Of a stretch of 64,000 nucleotides of DNA, positions 35,311-44,887 are shown in pieces. Source of the DNA: Paenibacillus antri (GTDB lineage Bacteria; Bacillota; Bacilli; Paenibacillales; YIM-B00363); assembly GCF_005765165.1 (NCBI RefSeq), contig NZ_VCIW01000014.1, positions 124,001 through 188,000 of the forward strand, given 5' to 3'. The translations under genes were made by a program, and so were the position numbers. Under the pieces are notes generated by a model that saw nothing but the letters and a program-made list of their open reading frames with translations, did no database searches and was not told the origin of the DNA. Every line of letters begins with the position of its first letter. Positions within the stretch are counted from its first letter, which is position 1.

Positions 35311-36507
35311 TCAGCGATCGTACGGAAAAGGAGCCCGTACCGGCTTCGGTGTCGCTGAAGCATTCCCCACCGCAGGAGAGATCGGCACGCCCTCTCGGCC
35401 AAACCTGCGGCCTCGCGGCGGCGGGTCCGCCGCGGGAAGCGGGGCGTACCGCGCATCGCGCAGCAGCAACCGCTTATACGCGGCCGCCATCCGCTCCGCG
35501 GTGAGCGGCGCTGCGTAATTCCTCGCGCGCTGCACGGCCTCGCGGACGACGTCGACCGGGTCGCGCTGAAACCGGCTGATACACGCGGCGATCTCGTCCG
35601 GCCGGGAAGGGTCGAATGCGTAAGGGTAGTCCGGCCCGACGATTTCGAGCATGCCCCCTTGGCTGCCGACGAGGGGCGGAACCCCGGCGCGGAGCGCCTC
35701 CAACGCGACGTAGCCGAACGGCTCCCAGCGGGAAGGGACGACGAGCGCGTCGAGCGAACGGAGGAACGCCGCTTTGTCGGCGTCGCCCGTAACGCGGCCG
35801 AGCCATGTGACGCGATCCTTCAGCTCGAGCCGCTCGATGTCGTCCCGCATGGCCCGGAGCAACTCCGGGTCCTCGTCGCCGCAGGCGATGCGCAAGCGGC
35901 CGTCGACGTCAGCGAAGGCGCGGACGAGCTCGCGCAGCCCCTTGCGTTCGTCGGCTCGGCCGAGAAAGCCGAACGTGCGCCTGTCCGCGTCGAGACGGAG
36001 CGGAAAATTCCCGAACGCGGAGAAGCCGTTGGGGATGACGGTCGTTTTCCGCTCGAGGTCGGGGTATATCAGCAGCAGCTTCCCGCGTTCCGCGTCGGAG
36101 ACGCAGACGATCCGTTCCGCGGCGTCGCACAATCGTTCGAACGCCCGGGCGATGCCGAGGTTGCCCCCATACGGATCGAGCAAGCTCCAGGGCTCGGTCG
36201 TTGGCACGGAATGGACGACGAACGCGAGCGGGCGTCCCTTCAGGAACGAGTCATCGGCCAAGTAAGCGAGCCCGTAATAATGAAAGACGGCGACGTCGAA
36301 TTCGAGACGGTTGAGGATATCCATATCATAGAATCCGGCATAGACGAGATTCGAGTCCATGGCGGGTTCCGTCGGGGGTTCGGGGACGAGGCAGACGCAG
36401 CCGACGTTCGGGTCCGGGACCCGGAGCAGCTCGTCTATATAGGTTCCAACGCCGCCGACGGAGCGGGAACCGAGCTCGACGGTAAAATGGAGTATAGTAC
36501 CACGCAA
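35311..36507 (-). CDS. GT4-family glycosyltransferase
   Basis: About 398 residues of a GT-B fold enzyme. The N-terminus ILHFTVELGSRSVGGVGTYI contains the donor/acceptor GGVGTY loop; the C-terminal half has VIPNGFSAFG, FLGRADERKGLRELV and the EPFGYVALE segment, the E-x7-E nucleotide-sugar motif of GT4. The start is uncertain: the longest frame begins at GTG 36531, but TTG 36507 has a GGTGGGGGTG site nine bases upstream and gives MRGTILHFTVEL, so it is preferred. The tail (last about 45 residues) is Pro/Arg-rich. The start region overlaps the divergent uvrB promoter. Substrate unknown. Confidence 0.85.
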   Translation of the reverse strand: MRGTILHFTVELGSRSVGGVGTYIDELLRVPDPNVGCVCLVPEPPTEPAMDSNLVYAGFYDMDILNRLEFDVAVFHYYGLAYLADDSFLKGRPLAFVVHSVPTTEPWSLLDPYGGNLGIARAFERLCDAAERIVCVSDAERGKLLLIYPDLERKTTVIPNGFSAFGNFPLRLDADRRTFGFLGRADERKGLRELVRAFADVDGRLRIACGDEDPELLRAMRDDIERLELKDRVTWLGRVTGDADKAAFLRSLDALVVPSRWEPFGYVALEALRAGVPPLVGSQGGMLEIVGPDYPYAFDPSRPDEIAACISRFQRDPVDVVREAVQRARNYAAPLTAERMAAAYKRLLLRDARYAPLPAADPPPRGRRFGREGVPISPAVGNASATPKPVRAPFPYDR

Positions 36508-36513
36508 ACAGGT

Positions 36514-36542
36514 TTGCACCCCCACCGACACAATGGTATAAT
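36514..36542 (+). promoter_or_regulatory. uvrB-uvrA promoter
   Basis: TTGCAC (36514-36519), a 17-base spacer and a perfect TATAAT (36537-36542). It overlaps the start region of the divergent glycosyltransferase gene. Confidence 0.65.
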
Positions 36543-36553
36543 GACAAAAATGG

Positions 36554-36565
36554 GAACAAATATTC
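36554..36565 (+). promoter_or_regulatory. Candidate LexA (DinR) box
   Basis: GAAC-aaat-ATTC matches the Bacillota SOS operator GAAC-N4-GTTC with one mismatch and lies just after the predicted uvrB transcription start. uvrB is a common LexA target, which supports the call. Confidence 0.5.
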
Positions 36566-36586
36566 TCTTACTGGTCTGGTGATCGA

Positions 36587-38584
36587 ATGCGCGGGATAAA
36601 TCCAATAGATAAGAAATTCGAGCTCGTATCGGAATTTTCGCCGCAGGGCGATCAGCCGAAAGCGATCGAGCAGCTGGTCGAAGGCGTTCTCGCCGGGAAA
36701 AAGTACCAGACGCTCCTCGGCGCCACCGGCACCGGGAAGACGTTCACGATCGCGCACACGATCGCGCGGCTGAACCGGCCGACGCTCGTCATGGCGCACA
36801 ACAAGACGCTCGCGGCGCAGCTGTGCAGCGAGTTCAAGGAGTTTTTCCCGAACAACGCCGTGGAATACTTCGTCAGCTATTACGATTATTATCAACCGGA
36901 AGCGTACGTACCCGCAAGCGATACATTCATCGAGAAGGACGCCAGCACGAACGAGGAGATCGACAAGCTGCGTCACTCCGCGACCAGCGCCTTGTTCGAA
37001 CGCCGCGACGTCATTATCGTTGCGAGCGTTTCTTGCATTTACGGCCTCGGTTCCCCGAACGAGTACGGCGATCTCGTATTGAGCCTGCGCGTCGGGACGG
37101 AGCGGTCGAGGAACGAAATCTTACACAAGCTGGTCGACATTCAATATCAACGGAACGACTTCAACTTCGCCCGCGGCACGTTCCGCGTGCGAGGCGACGT
37201 CGTGGAAATTTTCCCCGCGTCGACGCACGAGAAGGCGATTCGCGTCGAGCTGTTCGGCGACGAGATCGAGCGCATTACCGAGATCGATGTGTTGACGGGC
37301 GAGATCGTAGGAGAGCGGGAGCATGTAGCGATCTACCCGGCCTCCCACTTCGTGACGCACGAGGAATCGATGAAGCGGGCGCTCGTCAACATCGAGCAGG
37401 AGCTCGAAGAACGGCTGGCGGAGCTTCGCGGTCAAGGGAAGCTGCTGGAGGCGCAGCGCCTCGAGCAGCGGACGAGATACGATTTGGAGATGATGCGCGA
37501 GGTCGGCTTCTGCTCCGGCATTGAGAACTACTCGGGTCCGATGACGTTCCGGCCGCGGGGCGCGACGCCGTACACGCTGTTCGACTACTTCCCGGACGAC
37601 TTGTTGATCATCATGGACGAGTCGCACGTCTCGGTGCCGCAGGTGCGAAGCATGTACAACGGCGACCGGGCCCGCAAGGAAGTGCTCGTCGATCACGGCT
37701 TCCGTCTTCCGTCGGCGCTGGATAACCGTCCGCTGAAGTTCGAGGAGTTCGAGGAGAAGATCAAGCAGGTCATCTTCGTTTCGGCGACGCCGGGACCTTA
37801 CGAGCTGGAACACTGCCCGACGGTCGTCGAACAGATCATCCGTCCGACGGGTCTCATCGATCCGGTCATCGAGGTGCGACCGACGAAGGGGCAGATCGAC
37901 GACTTGATCGGCGAAATCCGGGAGCGGATCGCGAAGGACGAGCGCGTGCTCGTAACGACGCTCACGAAGAAGATGTCCGAGGATTTAACGGACTATATGA
38001 AAGAGATCGGCATCAAGGTACGATACCTGCATTCGGACATCAAGACGCTCGAGCGGATGCAGATTTTGCGGGACTTGCGCCTCGGCGTGTTCCACGTCCT
38101 CATCGGGATCAACCTGCTGCGGGAAGGCCTCGACTTGCCGGAAGTGTCGCTGGTCGCGATTCTCGATGCCGATAAGGAAGGCTTCCTTCGCGCGGAGCGG
38201 TCGCTCATTCAGACGATCGGCCGGGCTGCGCGGAACGCGGACGGACGCGTCATCATGTACGGCGACAAGATTACCGACTCGATGGCGAAGGCGATGCAGG
38301 AGACGGAACGCCGTCGAACGAGGCAGCTTGCGCACAACGAAGCGCACGGCATTACGCCGCAGACGATCCGCAAGAAGGTGCGCGACGTCATCGAAGCGAC
38401 GAAGGTAGCGGAGTCGAAGGCGAATTACCTCGCGGACGTCAAGACGGAGAAGATGTCGAAGAAGGACCGCGAGCAGGTGATCGAGCGCCTCGAGCAAGAG
38501 ATGAAGCAAGCGGCGAAGGATCTGCAGTTCGAACGAGCGGCGGAGCTGCGCGACGCAATTTTAGAATTGAAGGCGCAAGGGTAA
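36587..38584 (+). CDS. uvrB: Excinuclease ABC subunit B
   Basis: A 665-residue DNA-damage verification helicase of nucleotide excision repair. It has Walker [10 protein letters not shown] (residues 45-53), the beta-hairpin [10 protein letters not shown] used to probe the damaged strand, the DESHVSVPQ Walker B region, helicase motifs near [15 protein letters not shown] and [19 protein letters not shown], and a C-terminal UVR domain (about 625-663, [20 protein letters not shown]) that contacts UvrC and UvrA. It is full length. uvrA follows after 37 bases, forming the classical uvrBA operon. Confidence 0.98.
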   Translation: MRGINPIDKKFELVSEFSPQGDQPKAIEQLVEGVLAGKKYQTLLGATGTGKTFTIAHTIARLNRPTLVMAHNKTLAAQLCSEFKEFFPNNAVEYFVSYYDYYQPEAYVPASDTFIEKDASTNEEIDKLRHSATSALFERRDVIIVASVSCIYGLGSPNEYGDLVLSLRVGTERSRNEILHKLVDIQYQRNDFNFARGTFRVRGDVVEIFPASTHEKAIRVELFGDEIERITEIDVLTGEIVGEREHVAIYPASHFVTHEESMKRALVNIEQELEERLAELRGQGKLLEAQRLEQRTRYDLEMMREVGFCSGIENYSGPMTFRPRGATPYTLFDYFPDDLLIIMDESHVSVPQVRSMYNGDRARKEVLVDHGFRLPSALDNRPLKFEEFEEKIKQVIFVSATPGPYELEHCPTVVEQIIRPTGLIDPVIEVRPTKGQIDDLIGEIRERIAKDERVLVTTLTKKMSEDLTDYMKEIGIKVRYLHSDIKTLERMQILRDLRLGVFHVLIGINLLREGLDLPEVSLVAILDADKEGFLRAERSLIQTIGRAARNADGRVIMYGDKITDSMAKAMQETERRRTRQLAHNEAHGITPQTIRKKVRDVIEATKVAESKANYLADVKTEKMSKKDREQVIERLEQEMKQAAKDLQFERAAELRDAILELKAQG

Positions 38585-38621
38585 CGCCGGCGCGGGATCC
38601 GAGGAGGAGAGAAACAGGAAG

Positions 38622-41522
38622 ATGGCTCATGAAAATATTGTGATTAAAGGCGCGCGAGCGCACAATCTGAAAAATATCGACGTGACGATCCCGCGGGACA
38701 AATTCGTCGTGCTGACGGGATTGAGCGGATCCGGCAAGTCGTCGCTCGCATTCGATACGATTTACGCGGAAGGACAGCGGCGCTATGTGGAGTCGTTGTC
38801 CGCGTACGCGCGGCAGTTCCTCGGCAATATGGATAAACCGGACGTCGACTCGATCGAAGGTCTGTCGCCGGCGATCTCCATCGACCAGAAGACGACGAGC
38901 CGCAACCCGCGTTCGACGGTCGGCACCGTCACGGAGATCTACGATTATTTGCGGCTCATGTTCGCTAGAATCGGCCGGCCGCATTGCCCGACGCACGGCA
39001 TCGAAATTTCGTCGCAGACGGTCGAGCAGATGGTCGACCGCATCATGGAATACCCGGAGCGGACGAAGCTGCAAATCTTGGCGCCGATGATCAGCGGCAA
39101 GAAGGGCGAACACGTCAAGGTATTCGAAGACATCCGGAAGCAAGGCTTCGTTCGCGTGCGCGTCAACGGCGAGATGCGCGAGGTGACGGAAGAGTTCGCG
39201 CTCGAGAAGACGAAGAAGCACACGATCGAGGTCGTCGTCGACCGGATCGTCGTGAAGGACGACGTCCAAGCGCGTCTTGCGGACTCGCTCGAGACGGCGC
39301 TTAAGCTGTCGGAGGGCAAGGTGCTCGTCGACGTGCTGGACACGAAGGAAGAGCTGTTGTTCTCTTCGAACCTCGCTTGTCCGGAGTGCGGATTCAGCAT
39401 GGACGAGCTGGCGCCGCGCATGTTTTCGTTCAACAGCCCTTTCGGGGCGTGCCCGGAATGCGACGGCCTCGGCGCGAAGATGATCGTGGACCCGGATTTG
39501 CTCTGCCCGGATCAGTCCAAGACGATCGTCGACGGCGCCTTCGAGGCTTGGGCGGGCAGCACGTCCAATTATTATCCGCAATTCCTGGCCGCGGTGTGCG
39601 AGCACTACAATATTTCGGCGGACGTTCCGGTATGCGAATTGAGCAAGGAGCAGATGAAGGTGCTGATGTACGGCACCGGCGGGGAGCGCGTCCGGTTCCG
39701 TTACGACAACGACTTCGGCGTCACTCGCGAAGCGTACGTGGCGTTCGAAGGCATCGTGCCGAACTTGGAGCGACGCTATCGCGAGACGGCGTCCGACGGC
39801 ATCCGCGAATACATCGAGCAGTATATGAGCGCGAAGCCTTGCGGCTCTTGCAAAGGCCAACGGTTGAAGCCGGAAATTCTCGCCGTGACGGTCGGCGACC
39901 GGAACATCGCGCACGTCACGAGCTTGTCGATCAACGAGGCGATGCAATACGTCGACAATCTTAACTTGTCGGAGAAAGAGCGTACGATCGCGCAGCTCGT
40001 CTTGAAGGAGATTCGCTCGCGTCTCGGGTTCCTCAACAACGTCGGTCTCGATTATTTGACGTTGAGCCGGTCGGCGGGCACGTTGTCCGGCGGCGAGGCG
40101 CAGCGGATCCGATTGGCGACGCAGATCGGTTCGAGCTTGATGGGCGTCCTCTATATTCTCGACGAGCCGAGCATCGGGCTGCATCAGCGGGATAATGACC
40201 GCTTGATCCGAACGCTGGAGCATATGCGCGATCTCGGGAATACGTTGATCGTCGTCGAACACGACGAGGATACGATGATGGCGGCCGACTACATCATCGA
40301 CATCGGTCCGGGCGCCGGCATTCACGGCGGACGCATCATCGCCGAAGGCACGCCGCAGGAGATCATGAAGGACGACAACTCGCTGACGGGTCAATATTTG
40401 AGCGGCAAGAAGTTCATTCCGGTGCCGGAGAAGCGCAGAGAGCCGAACGGCAAGTGGCTCGAGATTAAGGGCGCGAAGGAAAACAATCTGAAGGGCGTCA
40501 ACGTGAAAATTCCGCTCGGCGTGTTCACGGCCGTCACCGGCGTATCCGGCAGCGGCAAGAGTACGCTCGTGAACGAAATTCTCTATAAGACGTTGGCGCG
40601 CGATTTGAACGGCGCGAGAACGCGGCCGGGCGCCTACAAGGAGTTTAAGGGACTCGAGCATATCGACAAGGTCATCGACATCGACCAGTCCCCGATCGGG
40701 CGCACGCCGCGTTCGAACCCGGCGACGTACACGGGCGTCTTCGACGACATCCGCGACGTCTTCGCCGTGACGAACGAAGCGAAGATTCGCGGCTACAAGA
40801 AGGGCCGCTTCAGCTTCAACATTAAGGGCGGCCGCTGCGAAGCGTGCAAAGGGGACGGTATCATCAAGATCGAGATGCACTTCCTTCCTGACGTCTACGT
40901 GCCTTGCGAAATTTGCAAAGGGCAGCGGTATAACCGGGAGACGCTCGAGATTAAGTGGAAGGGCAAGTCGATCGCGGACATTCTCGATATGACGATCGAA
41001 GACAGCTGCGAATTTTTCGCGAACGTGCCGAAGATTCAGCGCAAGGTGCAGACGCTGCTCGACGTCGGTCTCGGGTACATGAAGCTCGGCCAACCGGCGA
41101 CGACGTTGTCCGGCGGCGAAGCGCAGCGCGTAAAGCTGGCGTCCGAGCTGCATCGTCGCAGCACGGGCCGCACGATGTACATTCTCGACGAGCCGACGAC
41201 CGGTCTGCACATCCACGATATCGCCCGCTTGCTCGAGGTTCTGCATCGTCTCGTCGACTCCGGCGAATCGGTGCTCGTCATCGAGCATAACCTCGACGTG
41301 ATCAAGACGGCCGATTGGCTCATCGATCTCGGGCCGGAGGGCGGCAGCGGCGGCGGTACGATCGTCGGGACGGGAACGCCGGAGGATCTGTGCCAAGTGC
41401 CTGCCTCGTACACGGGCAAATACTTGAAGCCGGTGCTGGAGCGCGATCGCGCCCGGACCGAGGCCGCGGCCGAGCCGCAAGCCGAAAAGAAAAAACGGAA
41501 ACCGCAAAACGCGGCCGTATAA
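38622..41522 (+). CDS. uvrA: Excinuclease ABC subunit A
   Basis: A 966-residue damage-sensing ATPase with two ABC modules. The first has Walker [17 protein letters not shown] at about 27-42; the second has [14 protein letters not shown] near 640. LSGGEAQRI and [15 protein letters not shown] signatures and both Walker B DEP motifs are intact. Zinc modules are visible as [11 protein letters not shown]...CPECDGLG near 256-285 and CEACKGDG...[10 protein letters not shown] near 740-770. The start ATG 38622 has GAGGAGAGAAAC upstream. The Lys/Glu-rich tail ([13 protein letters not shown]) is typical of Paenibacillaceae. It forms an operon with uvrB. Confidence 0.98.
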   Translation: MAHENIVIKGARAHNLKNIDVTIPRDKFVVLTGLSGSGKSSLAFDTIYAEGQRRYVESLSAYARQFLGNMDKPDVDSIEGLSPAISIDQKTTSRNPRSTVGTVTEIYDYLRLMFARIGRPHCPTHGIEISSQTVEQMVDRIMEYPERTKLQILAPMISGKKGEHVKVFEDIRKQGFVRVRVNGEMREVTEEFALEKTKKHTIEVVVDRIVVKDDVQARLADSLETALKLSEGKVLVDVLDTKEELLFSSNLACPECGFSMDELAPRMFSFNSPFGACPECDGLGAKMIVDPDLLCPDQSKTIVDGAFEAWAGSTSNYYPQFLAAVCEHYNISADVPVCELSKEQMKVLMYGTGGERVRFRYDNDFGVTREAYVAFEGIVPNLERRYRETASDGIREYIEQYMSAKPCGSCKGQRLKPEILAVTVGDRNIAHVTSLSINEAMQYVDNLNLSEKERTIAQLVLKEIRSRLGFLNNVGLDYLTLSRSAGTLSGGEAQRIRLATQIGSSLMGVLYILDEPSIGLHQRDNDRLIRTLEHMRDLGNTLIVVEHDEDTMMAADYIIDIGPGAGIHGGRIIAEGTPQEIMKDDNSLTGQYLSGKKFIPVPEKRREPNGKWLEIKGAKENNLKGVNVKIPLGVFTAVTGVSGSGKSTLVNEILYKTLARDLNGARTRPGAYKEFKGLEHIDKVIDIDQSPIGRTPRSNPATYTGVFDDIRDVFAVTNEAKIRGYKKGRFSFNIKGGRCEACKGDGIIKIEMHFLPDVYVPCEICKGQRYNRETLEIKWKGKSIADILDMTIEDSCEFFANVPKIQRKVQTLLDVGLGYMKLGQPATTLSGGEAQRVKLASELHRRSTGRTMYILDEPTTGLHIHDIARLLEVLHRLVDSGESVLVIEHNLDVIKTADWLIDLGPEGGSGGGTIVGTGTPEDLCQVPASYTGKYLKPVLERDRARTEAAAEPQAEKKKRKPQNAAV

Positions 41523-41535
41523 ACGAATGTAAAGG

Positions 41536-41585
41536 ACTCCCACTCCTTGCGCAGCCGATACCGGCGCGAGGCGTTGGGAGTTTTT
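41536..41585 (+). terminator. Intrinsic terminator after uvrA
   Basis: Outer stem ACTCCCA/TGGGAGT encloses an inner GCGC hairpin region and is followed by TTTTT. Confidence 0.7.
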
Positions 41586-41652
41586 GCTTTGCACGAAATT
41601 TCGCCAAGTGGGAAATCTAGGTGTACCACATGTTTTTGGAGGTCCGACCCTC

Positions 41653-41991
41653 ATGGAAAAGCAAACCTACTACGTCTCGGTGCAGGCCAAGACGATTACG
41701 GAGCATCGCGGCGACGCGGCGTACGAGCTGGAAATCGAAGCGACGCCGGCGGAGGTGCACCGGCTGTACGAGCTGTTCGAATCGGAAACGGAAACCGATC
41801 TGAACAACTGGATCCGCATGCATTCCCCGAAAATCATCGAAGAGGAGCTCGTGTCGCATGCGTTCGTAGATCAACACCTAACGGAAGTGTATAGGTTGTT
41901 GTACAAGCTGGGCACGTCGAAGACGAAATCGCATATCCAATCGATGAACGTCCTGCAGGGGCTGCAAAACGGATATACCGACGACTTTTAG
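41653..41991 (+). CDS. Conserved hypothetical protein next to uvrA
   Basis: A 112-residue soluble protein starting MEKQTYYVSVQAKTITEHRG after a TTGGAGGTCC site; the longer frame from 41584 runs into the terminator and is unlikely. The N-terminal half looks like a small beta-sheet (YYVSVQAKTI, YELEIEATPAEV), followed by helices (RLYELFESETETDLNNW and TEVYRLLYKLGT). I recall similar proteins after uvrA in Paenibacillaceae, sometimes labelled hydrolase without evidence. No catalytic motif is visible and no function is assigned. Confidence 0.7.
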   Translation: MEKQTYYVSVQAKTITEHRGDAAYELEIEATPAEVHRLYELFESETETDLNNWIRMHSPKIIEEELVSHAFVDQHLTEVYRLLYKLGTSKTKSHIQSMNVLQGLQNGYTDDF

Positions 41992-42001
41992 CATACAAAA
42001 A

Positions 42002-42048
42002 ACGAAAAAGCACGCTTGCGGCGAGGAGCCGGAGGCGTGCTTTTTCGT
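42002..42048. terminator. Bidirectional terminator
   Basis: ACGAAAAAGCACGC pairs perfectly with GCGTGCTTTTTCGT, with A-tracts on the left and T-tracts on the right; it serves the convergent genes ending at 41991 and 42056. Confidence 0.9.
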
Positions 42049-42055
42049 AAAAGCA

Positions 42056-42928
42056 TTAAGCGGAGACGTCTGCCGTCGAGGTTGTCGGCGCAGCCGCGTC
42101 CGACGGAGCGGTCGCACCTTGCTTCATTCCTCCGCCGAAGCCGCGGCCGCCATGCCCGTCTGGCCCGCGATCGCCGCGAGACCACCCGTTGTTGACCATG
42201 TCCGTCGCTCGATCGACGATCTCGGCTTTCCGCGCGTCATACTGATCCTGCGTGATCGTGCCCGCGGCGAGCGCGCCGTCCAGCTTCTCCGTCATGCGCT
42301 TCGCCTGCAGATCGATGACGGCTTGCACGTCGACGCCTTGTTCGCCGGCGATGTCGGCTAGCGTCTTCCCTTCGCGAAGCGCCGCTTGGAGCTCCGATTC
42401 CGTCAAGCCGAGCAGCGACTGAAGTTCGGATGTGACGGAAGACATCCACCCCTTACCGCCGCCGCCGCGATGTCCTTCTTTGCCTCCGAAGAAGGCGTCC
42501 GTCCGGTCGAGCAGCTGCTCCGCGGCTTTGGCGGCATCGAGCGCTTGCAGCGGGGAGTCGGCGTCGGCTTCGGCGATCGCCGACTCGATCAGCGCAGTCA
42601 GCTTCGCCGTCAAGTCGGCCCGGGAGATGCCTTGCGCTTCGGCGATCGCCGCCAACGTCTGCGTCTGCAGCTTCTCTCGCAGCGTCGCCGCGTCCAGCGA
42701 CAGGTACGTCGCCAGATCGTCTTGGATGGCATCGAGCCCGAAGAAGCCGCGGGCGCCTCCGCGGAACGCACGGTCACCCGTCGCGGAGGTGCTTTCGGCG
42801 ACGGATGCCGCCGCGGCGCTATCGTCCGGCAGCGCCGCCGCCTCCGCCTGCAAGTTCGCGAAGGCGATGCCGCCGATCGCGAGCGAGAACGCGAGAGCGC
42901 TCGCCGTCATCATTTTCATTCGGTTCAT
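42056..42928 (-). CDS. Secreted Ala/Gly-rich protein with helical repeats
   Basis: A 290-residue protein with a clear signal peptide (MMTASALAFSLAIGGIAFANLQAEAA) and low-complexity Ala/Gly/Asp-rich segments. Two related helical units are visible: DLATYLSLDAATLREKLQTQTLAAIAE (about 70-97) and SELQSLLGLTESELQAALREGKTLADIAGEQGVD (about 167-200), the latter followed by MTEKLDGALAAGTITQDQYDARKAEI. This layout is common in exported Bacillota proteins of unknown role. It ends in a Thr/Ser/Ala-rich tail. It is transcribed away from the ABC genes' end on the same strand and probably alone. Confidence 0.7.
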   Translation of the reverse strand: MNRMKMMTASALAFSLAIGGIAFANLQAEAAALPDDSAAAASVAESTSATGDRAFRGGARGFFGLDAIQDDLATYLSLDAATLREKLQTQTLAAIAEAQGISRADLTAKLTALIESAIAEADADSPLQALDAAKAAEQLLDRTDAFFGGKEGHRGGGGKGWMSSVTSELQSLLGLTESELQAALREGKTLADIAGEQGVDVQAVIDLQAKRMTEKLDGALAAGTITQDQYDARKAEIVDRATDMVNNGWSRGDRGPDGHGGRGFGGGMKQGATAPSDAAAPTTSTADVSA

Positions 42929-43032
42929 AAATATTACCGCCCTTCGATGGAGGTTGTCTTGCGCCTTACAACCCCTATCTTAGACCGTCAACCTGAAGGC
43001 GCCTTGAGCGCGGACTGAAGATTCGCTGAAAA

Positions 43033-43920
43033 TTACCCCTTGATCCCCGTCATCGCGATCCCCTCGATGACGTACTTCTGCGTAAATAAATACGCGATCA
43101 GCGCCGGCACGAGCGCGATGGTGGAGCCGGCCATCATAAGCGTCCAGTCCGTGATATACAACCCCTTGAACATGTTCAGCATGAGCGGCACGGTGAACAA
43201 GTTCGGCGAGCTAAGGAAGATGACCGGGTGGAAGAAGTTGTTCCACATGTACAAGAACGTGAAGATGCCGAGCGCCGACAGCGACGGCTTGATCAGCGGC
43301 AGCATGATGCGAAAGAAAATCGTCGGCAGGCTCGCGCCGTCCACGATCGCCGCTTCTTCCAGATCGTTCGGGATCGTCTTGAAGAACTGGCGGAGCAGGA
43401 ACACGCCGAACGCGCTGAACAGTGCCGGAGGCACGATGAGCGAAAGGTGGGTATCCAGCCAGCCGATCTCTTTCATAATGAGGTACAAGGGAATGATCGT
43501 GACTTGCTCGGGAACCATGAGCATGGCGACGAACAAAATGAACAGCGTGTCGCGGAACGGGAACCGCACCTTCGCGAACGCGAAAGCGGCCAAAGCGCAG
43601 GTGAACAGCTGCAGCAGCACGACGAGCAAGGACATGTAGATGCTGTTGAAGTACGCTCTCCCGAACGGCAGCGCCTGCAGCGACCGCTCGAAGTTCGTCC
43701 AGACGAACGGGTCGGGAATCCATTTGGGCGGGATCAGGAAAATCTGCGATATGTCCTTCAGCGAGCTGCTGATCATCCAGAACAACGGCAAGATCATAAG
43801 GCAAGAGCCCAAGATCAAGACGAGGTGAAGCGCGACGTCTCCGAACGAGAAGCGGGGCCGCCTCCGTACGGTGACAGCCGCGCGGCGGCCGATCGCCGCC
43901 TCCGTAACATTACCCTTCAT
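43033..43920 (-). CDS. Carbohydrate ABC transporter permease (MalG-like)
   Basis: A 295-residue six-TM permease. HLVLILGSCLMILPLFWMISSSLKD, LIPPKWIPDPFVWTNFERSL and the EAA loop EEAAIVDGASLPTIFFRIMLPLIKPS (about 190-215) identify the MalG/CUT1 inner-membrane subunit. It starts inside the end of the upstream permease gene (11-base overlap). The C-terminus YVIEGIAMTGIKG is typical of the family. It forms a heterodimer with the product of 43910-44788 and needs an ATPase from elsewhere. Confidence 0.93.
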   Translation of the reverse strand: MKGNVTEAAIGRRAAVTVRRRPRFSFGDVALHLVLILGSCLMILPLFWMISSSLKDISQIFLIPPKWIPDPFVWTNFERSLQALPFGRAYFNSIYMSLLVVLLQLFTCALAAFAFAKVRFPFRDTLFILFVAMLMVPEQVTIIPLYLIMKEIGWLDTHLSLIVPPALFSAFGVFLLRQFFKTIPNDLEEAAIVDGASLPTIFFRIMLPLIKPSLSALGIFTFLYMWNNFFHPVIFLSSPNLFTVPLMLNMFKGLYITDWTLMMAGSTIALVPALIAYLFTQKYVIEGIAMTGIKG

Positions 43921-44788
43921 AATGGACCCACCGCCTCGAGATGCGCATCTGAATCAACGTCAGCACAAGAATGATGAGGAACATTAACACCGCGGACGCG
44001 GAGCTTCGACCGAAGGAGAAGTCTTGGAACGCGTAATCGTACAGGTGGAACACGAGCACCCGGCTGGCGTTGCCCGGGCCGCCGCCGGTCATGACGAGAA
44101 TCTGATCGAACACCTTGAACGAATTAATGATCGCGATAATCGTAACGAAGAAGGTCGTCGGCGACAGCAGGGGCAGCGTAATGCTGCGGAATTGCTGTAA
44201 CCGGCTGGCGCCGTCGATCTCCGCGGCCTCGAAATACGAACGCGAGATGCCCTGAAGTCCGGCCAAGAAGATGACCATATTGAAGCCGATGCCGAGCCAC
44301 ACGCTTAAGAGGGAAATCGACGGGATGACGTAGTTCGGATCGGTGAGCCAACGCGGGCCGGCGACGCCGAACAACTGCTTGATATACGTGTTCACGATGC
44401 CGAAATCCGGATTGAGCAGCCACATGAAGACGATGGCGACGGCGACGGTGCCCGTGACGGTAGGCATGAAATAGACGACGCGGTAGAACGTCTTCCCGGC
44501 CACGCGATTCAGCGCCAGCGCGACGAGCAGGCCGATCACGATTTGGCTCGGTACGGTAAGAACGCTGTACCATAACGTGTTTTTCAGCGCGATCCCTAGG
44601 TCCGTATCGGTCAGCATATACGCGAAGTTATCGAGTCCGATGAATTGGCGGGCGCCGAACCCGTCCCACTTCATCGTGCTAAGGACGAATACGAACACGA
44701 GGGGCAGCAGCGAAAAGAGAAGCATGCCGGCGAATTGCGGTAGAATGAAGACGAACCCCCAGATCGCGTCCGAACGGCGTTTACTCAT
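43910..44788 (-). CDS. Carbohydrate ABC transporter permease (MalF/UgpA-like)
   Basis: A 292-residue six-TM permease. Typical segments are GFVFILPQFAGMLLFSLLPLVFVFVLS, FIGLDNFAYMLTD and the EAA loop FEAAEIDGASRLQQFRSITLPLLSPT (about 187-212). The start ATG follows GAGGAGGAGGAAC, a very strong ribosome site. It lies 99 bases after the binding-protein gene, with a hairpin in the gap, and is coupled to the next permease. Confidence 0.93.
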   Translation of the reverse strand: MSKRRSDAIWGFVFILPQFAGMLLFSLLPLVFVFVLSTMKWDGFGARQFIGLDNFAYMLTDTDLGIALKNTLWYSVLTVPSQIVIGLLVALALNRVAGKTFYRVVYFMPTVTGTVAVAIVFMWLLNPDFGIVNTYIKQLFGVAGPRWLTDPNYVIPSISLLSVWLGIGFNMVIFLAGLQGISRSYFEAAEIDGASRLQQFRSITLPLLSPTTFFVTIIAIINSFKVFDQILVMTGGGPGNASRVLVFHLYDYAFQDFSFGRSSASAVLMFLIILVLTLIQMRISRRWVHYEG

Positions 44789-44841
44789 GAGTTCCTCCTC
44801 CTCCTCTCTCGACTCAACTTCAACCCTGATGGGAAGGAAAA

Positions 44842-44872
44842 GAAGGCGGGGCGCAGGCCGCGCGCCGCCTTC
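44842..44872 (-). other. Intercistronic hairpin between binding protein and permease genes
   Basis: On the minus strand GAAGGCGG pairs with CCGCCTTC, followed by TTTTCC. Such hairpins commonly stabilise or partly terminate the message so that the binding protein is made in excess over the permeases. Confidence 0.55.
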
Positions 44873-44887
44873 TTAGCCGGCGACCGA

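Noticed and set aside
38439-41654. 1071-residue open frame antisense to uvrA
   Set aside because: Arg/Leu/His-rich composition, no ribosome site or domain, and lies fully opposite a complete essential gene; a product of GC-biased codon use.
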